A stretch of 64,000 nucleotides of DNA from the IMG/VR virus record IMGVR_UViG_3300020421_000005, positions 48,725 through 112,724 of that record. One strand, given 5' to 3'. Shown piece after piece: positions 42,726-50,298 of this stretch. The stretch is from a virus. Numbering within the stretch: position 1 is the stretch's first letter; each line of letters starts with the position of its first letter. The notes beneath the pieces are model-generated. The model worked only from the letters and a program-made list of their open reading frames with translations. It made no database searches and had not been told where the DNA came from. The position numbers and the translations under genes are program-made.

Positions 42726-44347
42726 ATATTAGTTATACCACCATTGTTGGAGTAGGATATTTTACCAGAGTTGCCTCCGCCTCCTCCGCCTCCGCTTCCA
42801 CTGCCACCGTTGCGATTACCTCTGTATCCGCAACCTTCCTCGTCACTACCGCCTTGACTACCGTTATTACCTGTATTTCCTCCAGCACCATTTGACTCAA
42901 ATCCACCACCATTTCCACCATTTCCGCCATTACCTCCACGACCACCTCCTCTAGAGTTGCCGCCTTGCCCGCCTGCTCCTCCACCTCCACCAGCACCAGA
43001 GTGTGCTGCGAAAGCATTATTTCCATTCCAGACATATCCAGCACCTGTACCTCCAGGTCCTCCATTGCCTCCACGTCCACCTTCGCCACCATTGTCATGG
43101 CAGACTCTCTGCGAACTATTACAGAACCAACCTCTGCATTTTCTACCTCCGCCGTGACCTCCGCCACCGCCTTTACCTCCTTTACCGCCACCTCCGCCTC
43201 CGCCGCCACCGCCACGGATTCTACTACTTAAGTGACCACTGGGCATTCTGATTGGAGTTGCAACTTGAATTGCTAAATTACCATTTCCACCACCTTGACC
43301 ATTACTGGGGATACCATCGCCAGGTCCTGTTCCTCCCTGCCCAGGCGAACCACCAAATCCTCTCACACATGGATTTCCATTAGTATTAACAACATAGACA
43401 TCAATATTACCAGACCCACCACTATTGAATCGTAGTGCAGGGTTGCTAGATGTACCTCCAAAATTACCATTAAGATTTAATCTCTTGTTTAAACTTGATG
43501 TGTATAGATTACCAGTAAACACCTCGTATCTTGCCTGTAAATGTTGCCAGTTACCATTACAGTTGGCAACTACAGCAGTGGTTACGTTTCTCAACTGACT
43601 GAATGAGAAAGTGCCACTCGTAGGTACATTATTGTTTTGAGATATATTTGCAACTTTATTGCCTCTATAATACTGACTGAAGTTTTCTGGAGAAGAACCA
43701 CTTAGTTGAACAGCAAGATCACTCATAGAGATTTGACCACTTCCAAACTTTTGAGTGTATGATAGACTTAAACTACCATTACCAACAGGTCCCGAAGTGA
43801 AGTCATCATAAACATTATTTGATATGTCAGAGTATATCTTAGAAGAAGATATATCATAACTCATTTCATACATCTTATTGCCGTCCTTAATATCAATCGC
43901 CACAATTTCATTAGAGTTTGCGTCATAGTGTGCAGCAACACCTGACATATACTTAACACAGTCTCTAAGGTCACTATTACTTACAAACTTAACACCATTC
44001 CTTCTTATGACAGGGTTGACAAAGATTACACCTTGAGACCACTTATCATTGGCAACGTTAAACAAGTGGTTTACCTGTTCACTGTCAGTATCATGCTTTA
44101 GAATGTTATCAGTAGGCACGATATGGATTCTCTTAGACCCCTCAGTGGATCTCTGAGGGTCATAGTTATCATCATAGTACCAAATATGACATATAAAGTC
44201 GCCAACAGTTGCAAGAGTTTTATAGACCTTCTCATGTGAATACATGACTTTTGCTACAGAGGGGTTCAACTCATTCCTTTGTAGTTCGGGATTAGATGCT
44301 ATCTCGTATTCTTTTTGTTCTTGTTCTAAAGAATAATTCTCGTCCAT
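42722..44347 (-). CDS. Glycine-rich adhesin-like tail protein (541 aa)
   Basis: The N-terminal half is a folded polar region with IPTSG-like elements (NNNVPTSGTFSFSQLRN) found in T4-like fibre proteins. The C-terminal 200 residues are a glycine-dominated repeat domain (IRGGGGGGGGGGKGGKGGGGG, GGNGGNGGNGGG) like the polyglycine-II sandwich of gp38-type T-even adhesins, ending NGGITNI. A Cys-rich insert (KCRGWFCNSSQRVCH) interrupts the glycine block. It is likely the receptor-binding tip. It is alone on the minus strand with a late box at 44373. Confidence 0.8.
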   Translation of the reverse strand: MDENYSLEQEQKEYEIASNPELQRNELNPSVAKVMYSHEKVYKTLATVGDFICHIWYYDDNYDPQRSTEGSKRIHIVPTDNILKHDTDSEQVNHLFNVANDKWSQGVIFVNPVIRRNGVKFVSNSDLRDCVKYMSGVAAHYDANSNEIVAIDIKDGNKMYEMSYDISSSKIYSDISNNVYDDFTSGPVGNGSLSLSYTQKFGSGQISMSDLAVQLSGSSPENFSQYYRGNKVANISQNNNVPTSGTFSFSQLRNVTTAVVANCNGNWQHLQARYEVFTGNLYTSSLNKRLNLNGNFGGTSSNPALRFNSGGSGNIDVYVVNTNGNPCVRGFGGSPGQGGTGPGDGIPSNGQGGGNGNLAIQVATPIRMPSGHLSSRIRGGGGGGGGGGKGGKGGGGGHGGGRKCRGWFCNSSQRVCHDNGGEGGRGGNGGPGGTGAGYVWNGNNAFAAHSGAGGGGGAGGQGGNSRGGGRGGNGGNGGNGGGFESNGAGGNTGNNGSQGGSDEEGCGYRGNRNGGSGSGGGGGGGNSGKISYSNNGGITNI

Positions 44348-44372
44348 ATCATTAGGTAGGTCTTGCCAAATC

Positions 44373-44379
44373 TATTTAT
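44373..44379 (-). promoter_or_regulatory. Late promoter box, minus strand
   Basis: ATAAATA on the minus strand, 25 bases before the adhesin ATG. Confidence 0.5.
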
Positions 44380-44415
44380 TGTGGTATGATATATACCATA
44401 TAGCGCAAACTTATT

Positions 44416-44580
44416 ATGAGTCATAAAGAAGATTTACAGGAGAGAGCAAATTCCCTGTCTCAAGAGATTCAAGACCTAACAAAACAATTTGAACTCAAGA
44501 AGGAAGAATTTTTGAAAGTGCAAGGCGCTCTCGAAATGTTGCAGATTCTTGAAAATGAAAAAACAAGTAAAGAAACTTGA
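44416..44580 (+). CDS. 54-residue coiled-coil protein, unknown
   Basis: Starts MSHKEDLQERANSLSQEIQDL; strong heptad pattern over most of the length. Overlaps the next gene by 26 bases. Confidence 0.65.
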   Translation: MSHKEDLQERANSLSQEIQDLTKQFELKKEEFLKVQGALEMLQILENEKTSKET

Positions 44581-44683
44581 TGATCTAATCATCAAATACT
44601 CTAACCCTAGAGAATACAAACAAATGTACAAAGAGAAGGAAGTTCACTGTTGCCCCAAGTGTTCTCACATATTTGTGGATTAG
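44555..44683 (+). CDS. 42-residue putative zinc-binding protein
   Basis: Starts MKKQVKKLDDLIIKYSN; the C-terminus HCCPKCSHIFVD holds a CPxC half of a zinc ribbon. It could bind zinc as a dimer. Its stop is immediately followed by a sigma70 promoter. Confidence 0.6.
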   Translation: MKKQVKKLDDLIIKYSNPREYKQMYKEKEVHCCPKCSHIFVD

Positions 44684-44686
44684 GGG

Positions 44687-44715
44687 TTGACAAGGCAAAG
44701 AGAACCTGTTATAGT
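44687..44715 (+). promoter_or_regulatory. Sigma70 promoter TTGACA-17-TATAGT
   Basis: TTGACA at 44687 and TATAGT at 44710 with 17 bases between. It would transcribe the DUF262/HNH gene and the dioxygenase genes after it early in infection. Confidence 0.78.
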
Positions 44716-44770
44716 AAATATGTAAAGACATGAGGTACGCAGTACTAGATTGTCACAACTGGTTATTATT

Positions 44771-46288
44771 ATGCCTAAATCAACAAAGAAGATTCCGATC
44801 AGGAGTCTAAGGTCACACAAGTGCCTTGACAAAACACCTTTTTACGAGCAGACAGGACATACTTTCAAGGAGATTCTGAAAGTGTCAGGTCGTGATCGTG
44901 ACGTACAAAGAGAGTCAGTGTGGAGACATATTCCAGGCAAACAGTCATCTTATATGAGTGCTGTTATTCAAGGATACGCTGAACTTTCATCATTTCATCT
45001 GGTAAATATTGCAAAGACAATAGATGCCATGAACTCAAGGATTGCTCAGTACAATGATCCTTTAGATATTGAATACAGAGAGAGATTGATCTCTTTCCAA
45101 GAACAAGGTTATAAGTATCTACACATTGATGGTGGTAACAGATGTGATGCCATTGAAGATTGGGACAATGATCTAGTTCCTCTAGAGTCTGGTAACTATA
45201 CAGTTAAAGAGTGGGACGGCATCACTGGCGAGTATAAGTACACCACAGTTATCTTAGATCAAGAAGATCACTTCACAAAGTCAGTTCTCTTGAACTTAGG
45301 TGGAGATTATGCTAAACTTGTAGGGGCAGTTGATACTGCTTTGTTCAACTGGTTTGAGTATCCTTCTCTAACTTCTGAGGAGAGGAAGGATTTGTTCATT
45401 AAATTGAATGATAATGAGGACTTGACTACTGAGGAGTTCCGTAATTGCAATACTTCGCTCTACTGTCGTGCTATTCGTAATTTGAATGACTCACTCAAGG
45501 AAGAGTTCCTTGCTGCAGACTTCATCACAAAGTCCAATTCTATCAGATACAAATTCTGTGCCTACCTCGCAGCATGGTCTAACTACTATTCATGGCATGG
45601 TCAGATTGACCCTTATGCAACATCTACTCTTGATGCTGACTACGTTGTTGGGAGTACCAATAACACAAAGGTAACACAGAACTATGATAAGTTTTTGAAA
45701 TTCCTTGACAACATTTTCCTTCCTTTTATGAGAGAAACTGTTGTGAAGAGGAAGAACCTTGCTGCAACTGGTGGTAGAAACATCTTACATGATTTCTTTT
45801 GGTTGTTTGTTGAGATTGAGAGACTCAATGGTTCAGTCGCTAAGAGTAACTACAAGAGACTCTTTGATGCCTACATGGCGTGGTATGACAAGAAGTGTGA
45901 TGACAAAACACCTAAGTACAATACAGGTCAAGATCGTGAGACATGGGTTAAGTTCTATGATCTCTACGGTGCAAACACTTGGTACAAGGCAAAGCACAGA
46001 GTTGAGCACATTCGTGAAGATGTAATTCCTATGTTGGTTGACGAAGGAATTGCAGTAGTCAAAGATGAAGTAAGACTTGCAGATCCACGTTGGAGAATCC
46101 CTCTCTGGGAAGAACAGGGCAGAGTTTGTGCTCTATCTGGTCGCCCTATTAGTCGTGAGGAAGCAAAAGACTCAGACATCACAAGTCTAGATCATATCAT
46201 TCCACACTCACTAGGAGGCAAAACTTCATATGAGAACAGTCAAGTAGTATTCAAAGATCAGAACCTTGCAAAAAGCGATAGTGTATGA
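44771..46288 (+). CDS. DUF262/ParB-like plus HNH nuclease protein (GmrSD-like architecture)
   Basis: A 505-residue protein. The N-terminal part carries a ParB/DUF262-type motif in YLHIDGGNRCDAIEDW (Asp120-Gly-Gly-Asn-Arg124, compare DGQQR). The C-terminus is an HNH endonuclease: CALSGRPISREEAKDSDITSLDHIIPHSLGG (Asp474-His475) and YENSQVVFKDQNLAKSD. GmrSD-type restriction enzymes combine DUF262 with a nuclease domain and cut modified DNA. A target such as host DNA or competing phages is inference. Own sigma70 promoter; a start at 44750 (TTG) is less likely. Confidence 0.8.
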   Translation: MPKSTKKIPIRSLRSHKCLDKTPFYEQTGHTFKEILKVSGRDRDVQRESVWRHIPGKQSSYMSAVIQGYAELSSFHLVNIAKTIDAMNSRIAQYNDPLDIEYRERLISFQEQGYKYLHIDGGNRCDAIEDWDNDLVPLESGNYTVKEWDGITGEYKYTTVILDQEDHFTKSVLLNLGGDYAKLVGAVDTALFNWFEYPSLTSEERKDLFIKLNDNEDLTTEEFRNCNTSLYCRAIRNLNDSLKEEFLAADFITKSNSIRYKFCAYLAAWSNYYSWHGQIDPYATSTLDADYVVGSTNNTKVTQNYDKFLKFLDNIFLPFMRETVVKRKNLAATGGRNILHDFFWLFVEIERLNGSVAKSNYKRLFDAYMAWYDKKCDDKTPKYNTGQDRETWVKFYDLYGANTWYKAKHRVEHIREDVIPMLVDEGIAVVKDEVRLADPRWRIPLWEEQGRVCALSGRPISREEAKDSDITSLDHIIPHSLGGKTSYENSQVVFKDQNLAKSDSV

Positions 46289-46809
46289 GCATACAAGTTT
46301 ACGATAACTTCTTGCCCTCTGAGGTATTCGACCCCATTAAAGATTATGTCTTTAGTGGGAGAATGCCTTGGTACTTCGCTCCTACGTCAGTACATGAAGG
46401 CGATGGTTGCCCACAGTTCAGTCACGCCTTGTATATTGATCTTGTTCCTATCTCTGAAGTATTTGAGATAGTTGTCCCTGTATTAAATTCACTTAACCCT
46501 CTTGCCTTGCATAGGGTTAAGTTTAATGCAACTACAAAAACACCTAAGATAGTAGAGAAACCTCTACACGTTGATGTTTCGGGTCCCCAAGATCATCAAG
46601 GTAAGTACACTCATGTGCCAGACTATCAAATTTGTGTGTTATATATGAATGACAACAATGGATATACATACTTTGAGGACGGACAAAAGGTAGTATCAAA
46701 AGAGAATAGAGCAGTTATATTCTCAGGAGATATGCTTCATGCAGGCACATCATGTACTGATGCTGAACTAAGAGTTGTTCTTAATATAGACTACTGTAAA
46801 TGGGAGTGA
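46285..46809 (+). CDS. 2-oxoglutarate/Fe(II) dioxygenase family protein
   Basis: A 174-residue enzyme with His95-x-Asp97 (LHVDVS), His152 (MLHAGTSC) and Arg163. Paralogue of the gene at 7897. ATGA overlap with the HNH gene shows coupling. Confidence 0.84.
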   Translation: MSIQVYDNFLPSEVFDPIKDYVFSGRMPWYFAPTSVHEGDGCPQFSHALYIDLVPISEVFEIVVPVLNSLNPLALHRVKFNATTKTPKIVEKPLHVDVSGPQDHQGKYTHVPDYQICVLYMNDNNGYTYFEDGQKVVSKENRAVIFSGDMLHAGTSCTDAELRVVLNIDYCKWE

Positions 46810-46810
46810 C

Positions 46811-47449
46811 ATGGATTTATTTCCTACATTATTAGAGGAGTATGATCTTACAGAAGCGCCTGGATTGGACTATCTGAAGAAACATATCAAAGAGAATGGC
46901 AAGAATAATGAACACTCACTCGCTGTCAATGGTGTCAGTTCACATGGTGGTTGGGACCCGTTAGATGATGAGAATTGCAGACCAATAATAGATGTGCTTC
47001 ATGAATGTTTGAACGATTATAATAGTAAGATAGGAAATTACCCTGCAATTCTCAGTGGTTCATGGTATAATATACTGCCCAAAGGTGGATACACTGCCAC
47101 ACATAGGCATGAGTCTAGTGTGATTAGTGGTGCCTTTTATCTACAGTTACCAGAGGGAGACTTCGGACAATTTTATGTGGTATCGCCACTTAAACCATAC
47201 ATGATGTGTATTCATAATATACAACCCACACCTTATGGAGTATATGAGATTGACATTCCAATTAAAGAGAATCATCTATACCTATTTCCTTCATGGTTAG
47301 AACATGGAAGCAGAGTTAATAATACAGAAGGCGAGAGGATTACTATGAGTTTCAATACGAGTGCCGCTCCAAGAGAAATGTTGCCTGATTCATTCTTAGA
47401 AGCAGTTTGGGGACCTGAAGGGTTGGGTGCAAAGAAAGGTGCAAGTTAA
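46811..47449 (+). CDS. 2-oxoglutarate/Fe(II) dioxygenase-type protein (TIGR02466-like)
   Basis: A 212-residue protein with SWYNILPKGGYTATHRHESSVISGAFYL (His98/His100) and LFPSWLEHGSRVNN (His165). The SW-N---GG----H-H core is shared with the next two genes, so these three arose by duplication. The HxH-type metal motif differs from the usual HxD; activity is unproven. Confidence 0.78.
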   Translation: MDLFPTLLEEYDLTEAPGLDYLKKHIKENGKNNEHSLAVNGVSSHGGWDPLDDENCRPIIDVLHECLNDYNSKIGNYPAILSGSWYNILPKGGYTATHRHESSVISGAFYLQLPEGDFGQFYVVSPLKPYMMCIHNIQPTPYGVYEIDIPIKENHLYLFPSWLEHGSRVNNTEGERITMSFNTSAAPREMLPDSFLEAVWGPEGLGAKKGAS

Positions 47450-48150
47450 TGAGAGTTGTAGATATATTGCCATTGAAATTGGGTGCTGTATTATATCCAG
47501 AACATGAGAAATTAAAGTCATTAATTGTTGATGAGATCAATAGTCATGGCAGTGATTATGAATATAAAAAGATTGACGCATATGCTAAAGGATTAGAACA
47601 TTTAGATTACTACTCGCCTCTATCTCAAGATAAGTACAAGGAGTTTAGAAAGTGGATAGAACTACAAGCAGAAATATACGCAAAAGATATACTTAACTAC
47701 GAAACATCTGATTTTATAATGACAGATAGTTGGTTAAATGTGTGTGATGTTGGTGGACAACAGGGTCCTCATTTTCATATAAATGCCGCTGTCTGTGCCT
47801 TATATTATATAAACTTTGATGATGAAGTCCATGCTCCAACATATTTTTATAGACCAAATAATAGTCAGACATATCCTGACTATCTCGCATATATGTTGAC
47901 AAATCAAAAAGAGACAAAGTATAATTATATCAATGAAGTGGTAGGATTAGAAGGTTCGTTGTTACTATGGCCTGCTAATACCTGTCATGGGTATGCAACT
48001 AACTATGGCAATAATAGAATTACAGTATCATGTAATTTGATGCCTAGATATGTCAATGATGTTAGAATAGAACCTCTAACAAAAGATGAGAGACACACTG
48101 CTATGACTATCTTTAGATCAGGCAAACTATGGGATTATCCTAATTTATAA
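47449..48150 (+). CDS. 2-oxoglutarate/Fe(II) dioxygenase-type protein (TIGR02466-like)
   Basis: A 233-residue protein with DSWLNVCDVGGQQGPHFHINAAVCALYYINF and LWPANTCHGYATNYGNNRITVSCNLMP. It begins VVDILPLKLGAVLYPEHEKLK, a close match to the next gene. Starts on the last base of the preceding stop. Confidence 0.8.
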   Translation: MRVVDILPLKLGAVLYPEHEKLKSLIVDEINSHGSDYEYKKIDAYAKGLEHLDYYSPLSQDKYKEFRKWIELQAEIYAKDILNYETSDFIMTDSWLNVCDVGGQQGPHFHINAAVCALYYINFDDEVHAPTYFYRPNNSQTYPDYLAYMLTNQKETKYNYINEVVGLEGSLLLWPANTCHGYATNYGNNRITVSCNLMPRYVNDVRIEPLTKDERHTAMTIFRSGKLWDYPNL

Positions 48151-48151
48151 C

Positions 48152-48877
48152 ATGGAAGTAGTAAACATTCTGCCAACACCAGTTCTTATCGTGAAGTGCC
48201 CTTTCCATGATAAGGTAAAACAAAATATGTTAGATGATATTGAAGAACAGAAAGTTAATCAGTTATCATATAATGCAAACTCAAAGGAGTTGAAGCACGT
48301 TGGACATTACTCTGTGCTAAATGAGGATATGAAATATGGCAGATTTAGAAATTGGTGTGAACAACAAGGAGAATACTATGCAAAGGAAGTGCAAGGTCAT
48401 TACATACAGGAGACAGTAGCAGTTACAGACAGTTGGTATAACATAAGTGATAAAGGTGGATACCAACACCCACACTTTCATAGTAATTCTTATTTAAGTT
48501 GCATATATTATGTGAACTTTGACGTTACAAAAGATCATGTAAATACACACTTCACAAGAGAAGAGAGTTTATACTATCCTGTAATGCCTAGTCTAACCTT
48601 GATGAGGAAGAAGTTTACAGACTACAATCAGGACAATCAAATACAGGTGAATGAAGGTGAATTGATGATATTTCCCTCTCAAATCATACATGGTTACCAA
48701 CATAATAAAGGAGACAACAGAGTCACACTATCAATGAACATGATGCCTACCATTGTTACCAATGGAGACTACGGTTGGCGAGTGGTACAACTGACACCAG
48801 AGGAGAGACACAAATCTTTTACAGATGAGTGCAACCCAAATTACAACGAAAACAAAGAACTTGACAAGGATAAGTAG
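48152..48877 (+). CDS. 2-oxoglutarate/Fe(II) dioxygenase-type protein (TIGR02466-like)
   Basis: A 241-residue paralogue of the preceding gene: VVNILPTPVLIVKCPFHDKVK start, DSWYNISDKGGYQHPHFHSNSYLSCIYYVNF and FPSQIIHGYQHNKGDNRVTLSMNMMP. Its 3' end carries the TTGACA of the next promoter. Confidence 0.8.
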   Translation: MEVVNILPTPVLIVKCPFHDKVKQNMLDDIEEQKVNQLSYNANSKELKHVGHYSVLNEDMKYGRFRNWCEQQGEYYAKEVQGHYIQETVAVTDSWYNISDKGGYQHPHFHSNSYLSCIYYVNFDVTKDHVNTHFTREESLYYPVMPSLTLMRKKFTDYNQDNQIQVNEGELMIFPSQIIHGYQHNKGDNRVTLSMNMMPTIVTNGDYGWRVVQLTPEERHKSFTDECNPNYNENKELDKDK

Positions 48878-48889
48878 ATGCCCTATAAT
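48861..48889 (+). promoter_or_regulatory. Sigma70 promoter TTGACA-17-TATAAT
   Basis: Perfect -35 (48861-48866) and -10 (48884-48889) with a 17-base spacer. It opens the early region. Confidence 0.82.
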
Positions 48890-48975
48890 GACAATGGGAA
48901 ACAGAACAGGCATTTGCATAGTTGAAGTAACGTAAGTCCTCGTTTTTGTTTCTCGCACCCAATTATATTATTGCC

Positions 48976-49149
48976 ATGAGAACCAAACACACCGCACACT
49001 ATCATTTGAGGAATAGTGAGTATGGCACAGGCGCAGACATTAATTTCAGACAGATTGATAATTCTTTCAGTGCTTTGTTAAAAATGGGTATTGGTGCTCT
49101 TATTGGTTACTACATTCACAGATTGACTAGGAGTGGACAGTTGAGGTAG
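48976..49149 (+). CDS. Small protein with one membrane segment, unknown (57 aa)
   Basis: Starts MRTKHTAHYHLRNSEYGTGADINF; a hydrophobic stretch LLKMGIGALIGYYIH near the end could be a membrane anchor. The leader from the promoter is about 80 bases. The stop TAG abuts the TGGCACA repeat. Confidence 0.62.
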   Translation: MRTKHTAHYHLRNSEYGTGADINFRQIDNSFSALLKMGIGALIGYYIHRLTRSGQLR

Positions 49150-49191
49150 TGGCACACAGGTGGTTGCATTACCGCCACAATGCAGTAATAT
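49150..49191 (+). promoter_or_regulatory. Early cassette 1: TGGCACA box and promoter
   Basis: TGGCACACAGGTGG, then TTGCAT (49164), 16 bases, TAATAT (49186-49191). GGTGG can pair with CCGCC in the spacer. Confidence 0.65.
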
Positions 49192-49203
49192 ATGAATGTG
49201 GAG

Positions 49204-49229
49204 GGAAGGTTTTGTGTTTGTTACCTTCC
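49204..49229 (+). promoter_or_regulatory. Leader hairpin, possible attenuator
   Basis: GGAAGGT (49204-49210) and ACCTTCC (49223-49229) with a 12-base T-rich loop, then TTCCCTTTTCTCTTT. It lies in the 5' leader before the ATG at 49270. Confidence 0.5.
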
Positions 49230-49269
49230 TTCCCTTTTCTCTTTAACAAACAACAATACAAACAGAATT

Positions 49270-49695
49270 ATGTCAACACTCGAAAAATCACTCACAAAAG
49301 TTGAAGTGCTTCAATGGACTGAAACACTTTGTCGTGCCCTTGAGCAACAGTACAAGAACTATGCAGTTCGCTCTTGCATCAGGAATAACTCAACAGAAAT
49401 GAATCCATATCTACAGGAGAGGATCAACAAACTTGAGAATGATGAAGAGTGCATGAAGTTTACTATCACATCAGGTAAGAAGTATCATAAGATCATTCAG
49501 AATGACTATCGTAATGGCAAATATGAGAGTGCAGGGGTTCATGCTTTTGTTGATAAAATGACAGGAGAGGTTTACAAACCTGCTTCATGGAAAGCACCTG
49601 CTAAACACGTTAGATTTGATATGAGAGACATTAATCAACGTGAGTGGATGCTAGCAAACTGTGACTGGGCGGGTGGTTATCTGTATATCAGGTAA
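49270..49695 (+). CDS. Hypothetical protein (141 aa)
   Basis: Starts MSTLEKSLTKVEVLQWTETLCRALEQQYKNYAVRS. The C-terminal part YHKIIQNDYRNGKYESAGVHAFVDKMTGEVYKPASWKAPAKHVRFDMRD resembles a pattern seen in several marine phage early proteins. The frame is open to 49192 but that start overlaps the -10 region, so 49270 after the AACAAACA leader is chosen. Confidence 0.75.
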   Translation: MSTLEKSLTKVEVLQWTETLCRALEQQYKNYAVRSCIRNNSTEMNPYLQERINKLENDEECMKFTITSGKKYHKIIQNDYRNGKYESAGVHAFVDKMTGEVYKPASWKAPAKHVRFDMRDINQREWMLANCDWAGGYLYIR

Positions 49696-49708
49696 TACCC
49701 ACACCTAT

Positions 49709-49715
49709 CTAAATA
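49709..49715 (+). promoter_or_regulatory. Late promoter box
   Basis: CTAAATA, 21 bases before the ATG at 49736. Confidence 0.45.
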
Positions 49716-49735
49716 ATCCAAGAGTAACATAAATC

Positions 49736-50035
49736 ATGGGATACGATTCACTAACATCAGATACAGAAGCACTTACTAAGACTAAGTTGCAACAAGTTGA
49801 TAGACTTAAGAAACAACTACAGGCAGCAATGCGAACCATTGGCAACCTTGACGAGAGATTGACTTCACTAGAGTCAATGGTTAATGCTGCCCTATACAAA
49901 CAGCAAGATGACATTAAGACTCTTATTGCAGAGGTTAATGCTCTCAAGGGCAAGGTGGAACTAGAGAAAGCATCTAGTAGATTTGATATGGAGGCAATGC
50001 CCGCTGAAGCACCAGGCGCCCCTCCAGTTGGATAA
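49736..50035 (+). CDS. Coiled-coil protein, unknown (99 aa)
   Basis: Starts MGYDSLTSDTEALTKTKLQQVDRLKKQL; residues 15-80 are one long coiled coil, ending in an Ala/Pro tail (AEAPGAPPVG). A late box and no early leader suggest it may be a virion or assembly protein embedded in the early region. Confidence 0.72.
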   Translation: MGYDSLTSDTEALTKTKLQQVDRLKKQLQAAMRTIGNLDERLTSLESMVNAALYKQQDDIKTLIAEVNALKGKVELEKASSRFDMEAMPAEAPGAPPVG

Positions 50036-50078
50036 CTGACACACAGGTGGTTGCACATTATTGAAATTACACTATTAT
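50025..50078 (+). promoter_or_regulatory. Early cassette 2: stop-in-loop hairpin and promoter
   Basis: CAGTT/AACTG hairpin with loop GGAT spanning the stop TAA, then CACACAGGTGG, TTGCAC (50051), 16 bases, TATTAT (50073-50078). Confidence 0.65.
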
Positions 50079-50102
50079 ATGAGAGTAAACAAACGGAACA
50101 CT

Positions 50103-50231
50103 ATGGACGATTTTGATTTTGAACAGATTGATGAATTTGAAGGACTAGAGCAAGATGATTGGTTGATGGACATTAACGGAGTTAAAGAGGAGTTTGACCC
50201 TGAGACTCAAAAACTATTGGCACAGTTCTAA
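50103..50231 (+). CDS. 42-residue very acidic protein, unknown
   Basis: Starts MDDFDFEQIDEFEGLEQDDWLMD; about 40 percent Asp or Glu. Directly upstream of the helicase gene, with its own terminator. Such acidity recalls DNA-mimic or protein-inhibitor peptides, but this is only a suggestion. Confidence 0.62.
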   Translation: MDDFDFEQIDEFEGLEQDDWLMDINGVKEEFDPETQKLLAQF

Positions 50232-50240
50232 GACTGGCAC

Positions 50241-50267
50241 AAGACCCCTTGCAGGGGTCTTTTTTTA
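50241..50267 (+). terminator. Rho-independent terminator
   Basis: AGACCCC-TTGC-GGGGTCT-type stem (AAGACCCC with GGGGTCTT) followed by T7. Confidence 0.9.
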
Positions 50268-50298
50268 TCCTATACTATGATTATTGAGACAACTGACT

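Noticed and set aside
42957-43251. Proline- or serine-rich frames on the plus strand opposite the adhesin
   Set aside because: They are mirror images of the glycine codons on the minus strand, with no start signals.
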